NCBI GenBank assembly: GCA_951804985.1
Contig: OX638131.1
Coordinates: forward strand, 43,784,621 to 43,848,620
Length of the DNA: 64,000 bases
Direction: 5' to 3'
Origin: Dryomyza anilis
Taxonomy: Eukaryota; Arthropoda; Insecta; Diptera; Dryomyzidae
Shown here in pieces: positions 36,527-47,800 of the stretch. The notes under the pieces were generated by a model. The model did no database searches. It was not told the DNA's origin and worked only from the letters and a program-made list of their open reading frames with translations. Made by a program: the position numbers and the translations under genes. Every line of letters begins with the position of its first letter. Position 1 is the stretch's first letter.

Positions 36527-38630
36527 CAAGGATTGAAACCTAAACGAATACCGGTATAGATAACGGTTTTTTCTGCTTTTCGGTTACGGTTTTAAGTTTT
36601 TATAACGAAACGGTTTCGGAATAGCGGTTCCAAGTTACGGTTTCGGTTTTTGTATACACATTTTTTTTCTATATTTTTTAAATAATTTAACATTGTTTAT
36701 ATGGTACTAAGTTATGTTTAAATTGTGATATTGGGGTAAAGTGGAAAATGGGTCTGGTACGATAAGTCGAAATTTAAAATATCGAAACTAAAAATACCGA
36801 AGACAAAAATGTAGAAAATAAAAATGCCGAATCCTGAAAATGTCGAAAACAAAAATGTTGAAAACTAAAATGTTGAAAAAAAAAATGTTGAAAACTAAAA
36901 TGTTGAAAAACAAAATGTCGAAAACTAAAAATGTCGAAATTTAATATGACGAATCCATTTTATTGCCGAAAAAATGATGGAAAATGTCGAAAGACCTCGA
37001 AGATAAAGATATTAAAAAAGAACGAATTCTGATTTTTAGCTACTCAGGATTCATGCGGAAATTTTTAAATATGCTGCCTTCAAAATACCATCTTGGAATT
37101 TAGCTTCAACACAATCAACAAAACAATTCAACAAAATCAACAAAAATTTCGATTTTTTTTTAAATACTTTTTTTAAGGACATGCAATTCGAAGTTCAAGG
37201 ATAACGACCATTGGTCATATGTTCATGTTAAGAAGAATTTTCCAAAAGATTGTTTTATTAGTTTTAAAACGAAACCTTATCAAAGTTTCCAGCATCAAGG
37301 GATATTTCAATAGGAACCACCATACAAAAGTTATCATTGACAATTTTTTAACTTTGGACTGTATCTCTGGAAAAAGTGATATCTTTGGAAATAGTAGTCG
37401 AAAAAAAATGGTGAATGCAGATCCCGATACCCTTTATCAGTTGCCAAAATATCAGTGAAATCGATGAAAGTGAGTTGCAAATCCTACGAGATTTGGTGTG
37501 GACTTGCTCATATAGGATTTGAAATTTGTATTTTAACATTTTGATATTTCGGCATTTTAATTTTCGACATTTTTTGATTTTATAAAAAAAATATTTTTGT
37601 TTAAAAAATTTGTCGACATTTTCTAGCTTTAAAATATTTTTCGACATTTTGTGATTCGGCCAAATATTGTTTCCGCGTTCTAAGGCTTTTAAAATTTCGA
37701 CATTTTTTTTTCGATATTTCGTAAAGATCCCGTGGAAAATGCAATGTTTTTAGTGAACATATTGTGTTATATATATTATTTAATTGATTTCGCCAAGAAA
37801 AAATTTCAATCGTGATCACAAACCAACATTACTCATATATTTTAATAATACAATAAATAAAAAACCAATATCATTAAAATTTGAATCATTTTTTGACAAA
37901 TAAAACTGAAGGGTTTGGTACAAAAAAGGTTAAGTCCATCGTCTATCGTTTAAAGTACTTATGCATTGTTGGGTTTGCAAAGAAAAAATACTTAAATTTT
38001 CTATGTAACTTGGCTTAAAACCGTAATTTAAACTGCTGGACTTTTTTTGCCCCAATAAATTGTAACAAAAATCACATATTCTTCATTGGCAAATATACCT
38101 TTTTCAACGGTAAAACAATTTTAAATTTATTTTTATTGATTGGCAATGATAAATTTATGAAATTAAAATTTGATAGCATAATTTTGTATAAGGTATAGTG
38201 ATTCCATTAGTTTTTAAATCGGATATATTTCATAATTTATCTCTAAAATCGTGGTATCTCAATTTATCTACTTCGGATATCGATGATTTTAGTACCAAAT
38301 GACGCGAAATAAAAAAAGTTATCATAAGTCATCCAAAAATCAAACCCTTCAATTGTGATTGGAGTTGCTGGTGTTTTGTTGTTCATTCCATTTACCGCTA
38401 CACAAATCAATGAAAAAAAAACAAGTTTTAGACCAAACACCGTTGTTTTGTAAATATTATTTCGCAAAAAACAACATGTGAATTTTTGTACAAAAAAAAA
38501 TATATATTTTGGGAACTCAAATTTTATTAAATGACAACAAACATGCCTTGTACTTAAGATTTATGCTTCTTTTTATACGTTTAAAACCGAAACGGTTTAA
38601 AACGGATATCGGTTTCGGTTTCAATCCTTG
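36527..38630 (+). mobile_element. non-autonomous hAT element, family H1, copy 3
   Basis: Ends CAAGGATTGAAACCTAAACG and, inverted, CAAGGATTGAAACCGAAACC. Duplication ATTAAAAG / ATTAAGAG (36519-36526, 38631-38638). Subterminal ACGGTTTCGG motifs. The interior holds two arrays of an AAAATGTCGAAAAC-type repeat, at 36775-36990 and inverted at about 37550-37720. Confidence 0.85.
36775..36990. repeat. AAAATGTCGAAAAC short tandem repeat inside hAT H1 copy 3
   Basis: About ten degenerate units of 14-18 bp (TGTTGAAAACTAAAA, TGTCGAAAACTAAAA). The same motif returns inverted (TTTTCGACATTTT) around 37550-37720, giving imperfect internal arms. Confidence 0.7.
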
Positions 38631-38638
38631 ATTAAGAG

Positions 38639-39595
38639 TAATTTTACTAAAAAAAAATTAAACGCTATTTCTCTTCTAATTGTCAAGACTATTTGTAATA
38701 TACTAATGCATGATAATATTCTAATACCTACGTATTTAAAATTATTGGATCTAAACTCGGCAAATTTTGGATTTTTGTAAAGAATTTTTTATATTTTTTT
38801 ATCATTTAGGATTTAATGATAAACAAAACATGATTTATGGTTATCCAGAGCATAGTTCAAATTAACTCTCAAAATTACTAACTATTTGATCTACTTTTTA
38901 AAATATGCGAACATAATTCTGATACTTTTTTATATAATCAATTTTCAATAAAAATATTTAGGTTTGTAATCTGAAAATGTCATTACTTCATATTTAAAGT
39001 TTTCTTATTATCATTGCATACTCAGTCTTGTTCCTTGGTAAATATGTCTATTTTTCAGTAATTTATAAGTAAAATAAACAGTTTTTGACGGAATATTTTA
39101 TACTTTAAAAATGAAAACCGATTAAAACATGTTAGTAGTTTTCGTCGATAGTTTAAAATATTATCTGCATAATCATAAATCATTTGTAATTTATTATAGA
39201 TCCAAAATGCTAAAGAAACGTGTAAAAAATAAATATTTTTCGAATTTTCGAGATTCAAATATCTTAAAAAATTATCGAAATAAAATAGTATTTGTTAGAA
39301 AAATTGCATTTACAGTTTTTTGAAAACTAGTTATGTAAGGGACTTTATATTTTTAATTCAAAAAAGTGTATGTAAAGGGCATAAGAGTTCGATATAAATT
39401 TTCTTAAAAACGTTTCGCAATCTGTAGGATGTATCTAGATTCTTGAATATCATTTCTTTGTATAGAATTCAAATTGATAGTGAACAAAATTTCATTTTCG
39501 ATACACAAATGTTATTAGTTCAGAAAATGTTGTGTGGAGTTTTATATAGAAAATTTAAAAAGTATCGTAAAATGGTTTGCAGGGTATGTGAAAAA
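38639..39595. other. no gene seen
   Basis: AT-rich spacer without recognisable content. Confidence 0.4.
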
Positions 39596-40667
39596 CGGTT
39601 CATGTACGTTTGCACGAAAGCCATTTGATCGAAAACCATTTGCTCGAAGGCTTTTTCCCGAAAGTCGTTTGCTCGAATTATACTTTTTCCCGAATGGCCG
39701 AATGTGCGTTTGACCGAAAGCCATTTGGTCAAATGGACGTTTGACCGAAAACCATTTGCCCGAATTTGGACGCTTGATCGAATGGTAGATTGACCGAATG
39801 GAGTCTAATGGTGCCATTTGGAGTGGTGACTCCCAAAAGGTGTTTCATGCACCACTGAAAGAATTTTGTCAACATTTTTTTTTATAATTTTTATGGTTAA
39901 GCGTCCATTCGAGCAAATTGTTTTCGGTCAAACGTCTATTCGGGCAAGCATCCATTTGGGCAAATGGTTTTCGGTCAAACGTCTAGTCGGGCAAATGGTT
40001 TTCGGTCAAACGTCCATTCGAGCAAATTGTTTTCGGTCAAACGTCTATTCGGGCAAGCATCCATTTGGGCAAATGGTTTTCGGTCAAACGTCTAGTCGGG
40101 CAAATGGTTTTCGGTCAAACGTCCATTCGACCAAATGGCTTTCGCTCAAACGCACATTCGGGCAAATGGTTTTCGGTCATACGTCCATTCGGTCAAATGG
40201 CTTTCGGTCAAGCATCCATTCGGGCAAATGGTTTTCGGTCAAACGTCCATTCGACCAAATGGCTTTCGGTCAAACGCACATTCGGGCAAATGGTTTTCGG
40301 TCATACGTCCATTCGATCAAACGTCTATTCGGTCAAGCATCCATTCGGGCAAATGGTTTTCGGTCAAACGTCCAGTCGGGCAAATGGTTTTCGGTCAAAC
40401 GTCCATTCGACCAAATGGCTTTCGGTCAAACGCACATTCGGGCAATGGTTTTCGGTCATACGTCCATTCGGTCAAACGTCTATTCGGTCAAGCATCCATT
40501 CCGGCAAATGGTTTTCGGTCAAACGTCTATTCGACCAAATGGCTTTCGGTCAAACGCACATTCGGGCAAATGGTTTTAGGTCCTACGTCCATTCGGTCAA
40601 ATGGCTTTCGGTCAAACGTCTTCGGGCAAACGGCTTTCGAGCAAATGGCTTTCGGTGAACTGTTTAG
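39596..40667. mobile_element. Foldback (FB)-like element of 31-bp tandem repeats in inverted arms
   Basis: The right arm (about 39897-40667) has roughly 24 units of a 31-bp repeat (ATTCGGGCAAATGG + TTTTCGGTCAAACGTCC, with a variant ACCAAATGGCTTTCGG). The left arm (39596-39800) holds about six units in the opposite orientation, separated by about 95 bp of unique sequence. A 109-bp block at 39903 is repeated exactly at 40012, so there is higher-order structure. Drosophila FB elements also have 31-bp repeats in their inner arms (established). Kinship is inferred from architecture. Confidence 0.75.
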
Positions 40668-41074
40668 GTACGATGAAAAACAGAATAAGTAGATTGCGTT
40701 ATTTGAATGTATTAAAAGCTTCCCTTAAAAGATATCCGATTCAATTTAATTTTTTTTAGTATGTTGTTTTTATGTTTTTTTTGCCTTAATTAACAATTTT
40801 TACAAAATTTATCAATGCATTTAACTATTAATTGAAATGTTTGGTTCAAAAAAGGATCAAGTTAATATTGTCCCAAAATTGAGTTAACGTTTTGGTATTA
40901 AAATTAATGTTACGGAACACCGTATCCGCAAACGCGGAGCTTCCGCATTTTTTTTTATATCCACATACGCAACTTTGGGGATGTTTTTGTTTATATGAAA
41001 TATTTTTAAACATAACTATTTTTTGAATTGTCAATTAATTAATTATGTTATGTACGATTTCAGCATAGCCACAC
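40668..41074. other. no gene seen
   Basis: AT-rich spacer. Confidence 0.4.
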
Positions 41075-41293
41075 ACCCAAAAAAAAATTTCCTCAAATCC
41101 CATTAAAATTGGTCAATAGGACAATTATTTATTTAATAGTATACCAAAAATAAATATGTTCATGTAAACTCAATGGCAATGTCATGGTATTTTCTAGTAT
41201 TTAATGGTATTTTCCGATTAAAATAATAATTTATCCTATTGACTATTTTTAATAGTAAAAAACTATTATTTATATAATATTTTTTTCTGGGTG
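41075..41293. mobile_element. about 220-bp MITE
   Basis: Ends CACCCAAAAAAAAATTT and, inverted, CACCCAGAAAAAAATATT. Inner inverted pair TCAATAGGA. No second copy was seen in the window. Confidence 0.65.
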
Positions 41294-42017
41294 CACACGC
41301 CTAATCTAAACCATTTACAACCCACAAGTCGTGGGACACCATACATTTTTTAAGAATATCTTTTAAAGGTTAAACTTAAGAGTTAAATCAAACTTCATAT
41401 TTTTAAAAAACAGTAAACCAAAATTTAAACCGCGATATTTTAAAAAACCTTCCTACGATTTTTTTCATTTTGATCTGAAAATACTCGGGGGAGATATCCT
41501 AAACATATTCTTTAAAAAATCTGTGGTGTTCCACGATTATTCGGTTGAAAGTGTTTCAGACTAGTACAGCAAAGACCATGCATGCAACGTTCTCAATCTA
41601 GGTATTTTCTTAAATAAGTTTAAGCAAAAAATTACGAATAAATAAAAAATAAATATATTTATAAATAAAACAACTAAAGAACACAATAGATAATATTTTC
41701 CGAGAACTTAGTATTTTATTCCTAATCAAGACATAACTATTTTTTGAATTCAGTTTTTAAATATTGCTTACAATTTTTCAGTTATTACGTAAAACAAAAA
41801 AATGAAAATTCTCGTATTTTTAATTTTTTTCTGATGTCTTTTGTTTTCATTTAGAATAATTCTTTCTGCTATACCTATGGTCCGATAAGCGTTCAAAACG
41901 AATGAAGAATCATAGACATATCTCAGCATTTTTTTAAATAATACATGTAGATGTTGAAAACTTCTGCACCCGTTCAGGGTGACCAGATATGAACAATACC
42001 AAAAGAAATTTAAATAA
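41294..42017. other. no gene seen
   Basis: A minus-strand frame at 41768-42022 has faint reverse-transcriptase-tail character (LFKKMLRYVYD), but this is too weak to call. Confidence 0.3.
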
Positions 42018-42562
42018 TACAATCACGGTGTAAGATATCAAATTGTTTCGCACATATGGGCAGGGGCTTCAAAATCTTCCTTGGAGTTCCTGGATCGAAT
42101 CCAACAACGTGCAATATATTTAATAGGGGATGAAAATATTTCATCCTCTATTGGTTTTCTTGAGCACCGAAGGACCGTAGGGTGTGTAAGCCTGTTTTAT
42201 AGGTATTACAATGGTAAGTGTTCGAGGGAAATACATGGCATGATTCCACCAGGTCGTGTATTCTCTCGTTCTACTCGAGCATCGAACCAACCCCACCCCT
42301 TCGTAGTTCACTCGGTTCTCAACAGAACCACGCATTACAGAGATAATTCGTTCTTCAGTCGCACGATACGTTTGTGGAACAATCTCCCTGCGTCTGTTTT
42401 TCCCGACATTTTTAATATTGGGAAATTTAAAGCAAACATCCACCGACACTACTCCATCTTTCCTCCTCCCTATAACCTATAATCCTTTCTTACGATCAAC
42501 GCTGTGCATTGCACGAATACGGGGCATCGCCTGAGCGTTGGTAAATTTGTAAAAAAAAAAAA
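42018..42562 (+). pseudogene. non-LTR retrotransposon, 3' end of the reverse transcriptase ORF
   Basis: The frame from about 42018 to the stop at 42482 reads HIWAGASKSSLEFLDRIQQR, AIYLIGDE, LEHRRTVGCVSLFYRYYNG, CSREIHGMIPP, RTIRLWNNLPASVFPD and FKANIHRHYS. This is the familiar C-terminal end of ORF2 in jockey/CR1/RTE-like LINEs. A stop lies just upstream, so the copy is 5' truncated. An 80-bp 3' UTR and an A-run at 42550-42562 follow. Typical dead-on-arrival insertion. Confidence 0.85.
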
Positions 42563-43339
42563 TATATATGTGAGGCATTATTGCGTCTCGGATGAAGTGG
42601 TTGGCTTGTTAGCGTAGACTAAGGACTTGACGTAGCCACAGATAAAATAATTGAGGGGTGTCAAATCTCATTATTGCGGCGGCCGATTGATGAAAACTCG
42701 CCACACATCAGATATATCGCAGAAAGTCAGTTAACATCGCTCTATACCGTCTTCTTCCCTATTTCGAAAGAAATAAGGTCCGAAGTTGCCGTCGTGTAAT
42801 AAATCGCACCAAACGATGTATGAAGAAATGGCAACCTTACTAAACATTTTGACAGTAGGGTGTACTTGGTAACTTGTGACAGCTGCTGAGAAATTGGAAA
42901 AACTGTCAATGCTATCTGGTCACCTCTTACTTTAACTCTCAAAGAAAATAGATAAAATGTCCACATTTTTTAAACATTGAACATTTTTTGTAATATAATT
43001 TGTTGAAAACTAAACTATTTAATATATTAACATGGTATGTAAATTGTATGCCATTTTTTTGGTAATTTTATTATCTTTTATGCTGTAGTTTATCAACCAG
43101 ACTATTTTGAAAATAGCAGCTGTTTGCCAAAATATCTGGCTATTTTTTATTTTTCTACGTTATTAACCAGTCTAAAATTTAACCCGAGCTAAAAATTTCA
43201 AACTGCTCGGTTGTCGTCTAAAAGTTTAAGCCTGAAAAAAATATCCAACTTGCTTGTTTAAGCAAAATTTAAAACTAGAATTAAATTTATTTTAAAACTA
43301 AAATAAAACATAATTTGCTGTATAGTTTCATTGCAATAT
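42563..43339. other. no gene seen
   Basis: 42563-42930 is less AT-rich and could be more LINE-related or unique sequence, with no frame. The remainder is AT-rich. Confidence 0.35.
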
Positions 43340-44637
43340 TTTATTCATTCAATAAATGTTTTCTTTTTACCAACACATAAATGCCAATTAATCTTATGCT
43401 AAGTTTGTTTGTTACATTTTAGTTTTTTTTTTGTTCTTTTGAATATATTTATATTAAACTTATACATTTCTAAAATTCAGCTATAAACATTTTATCATTT
43501 ACTATATACTTATGCGTAGCATTAGTTGCGAAATGTTCTGCATGCATAATTAATACATTTTATGTAGCTTCTTTCTTGGCAAAATAATTCGCAAATGTTT
43601 ATATCATTCATAATTTACTTCATCAAATTATTCAATAATTTTATAGGCGCTAGTTGACGCTCAAATATGGTTGCTGTTCAAAAATTGTTCATGTCTTCTC
43701 ATAAAAATATATTTTTTTTATATTTGTTTGCAAAATAGGCATTCTATATGCTCCAAAATTTGTATGCATTTGTGTGAAATTGTGTAGATCATTGAGAGAA
43801 TGTAATAATAATAATAATAACTACTACCCCAGACAAATGAACTTTCTAAAACAAAAATTCAGTGTAAATTCGTTCTTATGCAACGAACTACAATATACGA
43901 TAAAATACATAAACGCAAGTCTAACATGTTTCAACAATAATTAGAACCGAAGAAATATAAACTTAATAAAATATAAAATAAAAAGAATTAACAAAAATAG
44001 ATTTAGACAAAACTTAAACTAAACAACTTAAATCGAATTGGAAATTATAATAGAACAGAATTAAATGCACCTTCTTCTAAATTAGCTAATGTGTAACTAT
44101 AGTTGATGATTAAGCTAAATTGTGACGTCTAACACAACGACAAGGAACTATTCTAAAGGATACACTGAGCACCGCCCGTCGTATGATTGACGTTTACGAC
44201 GTTCCTAATGGATGCGCATGTGCTCGTAGTGGCTACGAACACAAATGTTTAAAAATGCTTAACGAAACATGAGTTGAGCCAAAGTCTTTTCAGTCTGAAA
44301 TGATAAAAATGTGCGTTGGTCAATAAGGAAATCAAACGGTTACAAAGAACTATAAAAAACAGAAATTATATTTCAAATAAATACGTATTAAAATAAAATT
44401 ATAAAAATATATAAACGAAAAAACAATGAAATACCATATAACGCATGTCTTACAATTAAATAGTAAAAGTAGTATTAAAAATTCATAGAGACGTTTAATT
44501 ATCTTGAGTGTCATATGAATGGAAGAGGACTTAGTAAGGAGGATTTACATAATGTTCTTATAAAGCACTAAACAGTTGAGTTGTGTATTTTGTATGTATT
44601 TGGAAAGGAATGGGTTTGATCGCTTCAACCACCCACA
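43340..44637 (-). other. probable 3' UTR of the GRAMD1 gene
   Basis: No open frame follows the stop codon. The first clear AATAAA on the minus strand that I see lies at 43345-43340, giving a 3' UTR of about 1.3 kb. The segment is AT-rich and shows no repeat that I recognise apart from a short TAA run near 43800. The end is inferred from the signal alone. Confidence 0.35.
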
Positions 44638-44836
44638 TTACAATTCATCATCAATCTGTTGTATTTGCTCCGCGAGTCTATCGTCCTGCGTTATTATTTG
44701 ACACACCACGCTCACCTTTTTCAGCAATTCAATTGCTGCCTGCAAAACCTTGTGCCACTTCTTTAGCTCCACCTCGTGCAGGATTTCCTGTTGACGCACC
44801 AGTTCAATCCAGTCCTGTGGCGTATTTGGCAATTGC
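44638..44836 (-). CDS. GRAMD1: GRAMD1 exon G (C-terminus and stop)
   Basis: Acceptor ATTATAG|G closes a lysine codon. The last 65 residues read [12 protein letters not shown], then an amphipathic helical tail rich in Gln/Leu/Lys, and end in DDEL before TAA. This is the usual C-terminal tail of GRAMD1 proteins. Confidence 0.9.
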
Positions 44837-47800
44837 CTATAATATTTGAATTTTATTATTAATAAGCCTAATTCATAGTGTCAAAAGTCAGACATGTTTG
44901 AGGTACAACGAATATTCTTTTTCTGCGTAGTGTTTGTATTTATAAAAAGTTCTAGAAAAATTCTTAAAAATTTTAATTTTTTGTTAAATTTTCTATCAAA
45001 ACTATGAACTTATTGGACGGATATACTTGAGGTACATTAATTTTTTTGTATATATTTATTGAATTTCTGAAAAAATGTCCGAAATATTAATAGATATGTT
45101 TAGTGATGTTTATCACTAGTTTAGATGATAATAAATCAATTCCTGATTAATTGTTGAATAAATTTCTGATTAGTTGATTAATCAATTTTTGATTAATCAA
45201 TTTTTGACTAATCAATTTTTGATTAATCAATTTTTGATTAATCAATTTTTGATTAATCAATTTTTGATTAATCAATTTTTGATTAATCAATTTTTGATTA
45301 ACAAATTTTTTGTTAATCAATTTTTGATTAATCAATTTTTGATTAATCAATTTTTGATTAATTGATTTTTGATTAATACATTTTTGATAACAATTTTTTG
45401 ATTAACTAATTTTTTGTTAATCAATTTTTATATTTTTTTGATTAATTTTGATTTATGAATTTTTGAATAATCAATTTTTGACTAATCAATTTTTGATTAA
45501 TCAATTTTTGATTAATCAATTTTTGATTAACAAATTTTTTGTTAATCAATTTTTGATTAATTCATTTTTGATTAATACATTTTTGATAACCATTTATTGA
45601 TTAACACATTTTTTGTTAATCAATTTTTGATTAATTGATTTTTGATTAATTGATTTTTGATTAATTGATTTTTGATTAATATATTTTTGATAACAATTTT
45701 TTGATTAACCAATATTTGATTAATCAAAAATTGATTATCCAGTAAATCAATTTCAGATTAATTGATTAATCATTATTTTCAATTGATCAAAACATTAGTT
45801 AATTTATTAATCCGGATACTGATCATTCAATTAATCAGCATTCTAATTAAGAAAAATAGTGATTAACTAATTAATCATTATTGAGATTAATTTATTAATC
45901 AGTATTGTGATTAATTGATTAATCAGTATTTTGAATAATTGTTCAATCGGTATTTTGATAAATTGAATAATCAGCATAATCAGTTCATGAACCATATAGT
46001 AAGGTATTTTTAAATAATTTTAAATAATCAAAAATTCTGATTAATCAAAATGCTGATTAATCACAATTTTGATTAATCAGAATCCTGATCAATTGATTAA
46101 TCAATTCTCAGATTAATCAAAAATATTGATTAATCAAGTAATCAGAAAATTGATTTATCATACAATTTGATTAATCGCACAGCCCTAATGAAAACTAATT
46201 GTAATATTGACATTTCATTTTATATTAAGACTATTTCGTAAATTGGCCCTTCCACTTTCCTAATACAAGCCTTCCACTTCTCGACAAAAGTTCGATATTT
46301 TCATCGTACTCAAACAAACACGAGATACGAAAATAATATACAATGCAGGCAGCAACAAAAAATTTGAATTTACGATAGGAAAAAATACTCACTTCAATGC
46401 TGACAAATTTGGCAGACGTGCACGCTCATTGTAGTCATCCTCAATGCGATTCTCTAGACTGAGTAGCTTAAGTGTTAAAATCACATTAAGCACAATCAGC
46501 AGGAACAACAAGACGATGACGAAGAACGATAGCCATTTGTATTTGCTGGAATGTGCGACGGGAAGCACTTGATTGGTGGTCGAATGTAGACTGGAATGAG
46601 GAGCCAGTGCTTTCTCTGTTGACTCTGGCTTGGCCAGTATGGCCGGCGCCGTATCTTCCAGTGGGCGTATCTGAGCAGCTGTGCCTGAAAGCAAACGAAA
46701 CGCATGAATAAAACAGAACAACATAGAAAAACAGGCGACGCATGCAAAACTCAACTGAATAATTTGTTTGATTTATACATTGTTATTATAATTAATAGAG
46801 AAAAATATATAAATTTTAATTTTAACAAATGCAACTCCTGAGTGATTGTTTTGGTAAATTATAAAAAAAATATGTTTAATAAAAGACGATTTTGAATTCG
46901 TTTACTCCATTAAAAATATGCTTTTAAAGGAAGGGAATCAAAAGAAGCCTTTTGCATTAATTTGAAATATATTTTTTTGTATTATCAAAATGAATGAAGA
47001 TCGTTTGAAAATTATTGTTCATACAAAAACGATCGAAAAGTGAAACATGGCCTTTTATATGTAATGAAAATTGCGTCATTATGACGACAAATCGACAACT
47101 TTGATTGACAAAATTACAGAAACCACCTACAACAAATTGTATTTTGTTGACAAAATCTCTAAAGAGCACACAATTCAATTTTCAAATATTCTCGAATTCA
47201 AATACTTCAAATATTTTCGAATTTAAAAATGTTCGTCAAATGGTTTATAACAGTGGTTCCCAAACTTTTTTGTTTTGCGAATCCCCTTTTTAACTACATA
47301 TGTCTCCTGCGACCCCTTTAAAATAAAAATATAGAGATCTGTTGATTACACTGTTCTACAAATTGAGGGTTTGTTAGTTTTCACCGAAATGAAACTTATA
47401 ACTTCTAGTAGATTTCGGGATCCTGATTCTTGTTACGTACTCAGAATTTGACACTCCGTCGACCTTCTTCAAAGACTGGAGTCAAAGTTGCAAAAAAAAG
47501 CCATTTTAGGTATTTTATATCGCATTTTATCGCATGATTTCGACATGCAGCAGATACAAACTTTATCACAAAAAAAAAAATGAAACTTGCCCTACGGATA
47601 ATTGGCAAAAATAAAATGTGAGATATTAGTTTTTTCAAATAATCAAAAAGAAATTTGTGTTACCTAAAAAGTGTGTCGAGAGAATAATGTATTATAATTC
47701 TGTAAGCTCTCTTATTTTTTCTTTAAATATAAGTTGGCAATGTTTTAGTTTTACTGAAATTTGTTCTAAATATTTTTTAAACTTTCATACTAAAATATTG

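Noticed and set aside
39903..40620. Regularly spaced repeats that could suggest a CRISPR array
   Set aside because: The units are contiguous, with no unique spacers. The genome is eukaryotic.
39866..40692. Three overlapping frames of 185-237 codons with FGQ/VKR/IRANGFRS repeats
   Set aside because: They follow from a stop-free 31-bp tandem repeat. The same peptide appears in every frame, so this is not a gene.
41768..42022. Minus-strand frame resembling a LINE reverse transcriptase tail (LFKKMLRYVYD)
   Set aside because: The similarity is short and the flanks do not continue it. It lies head to head with the real LINE fragment and may be chance.
45147..45365. INQFL / NQKLI repeat frames
   Set aside because: They come from the 15-bp intronic satellite.
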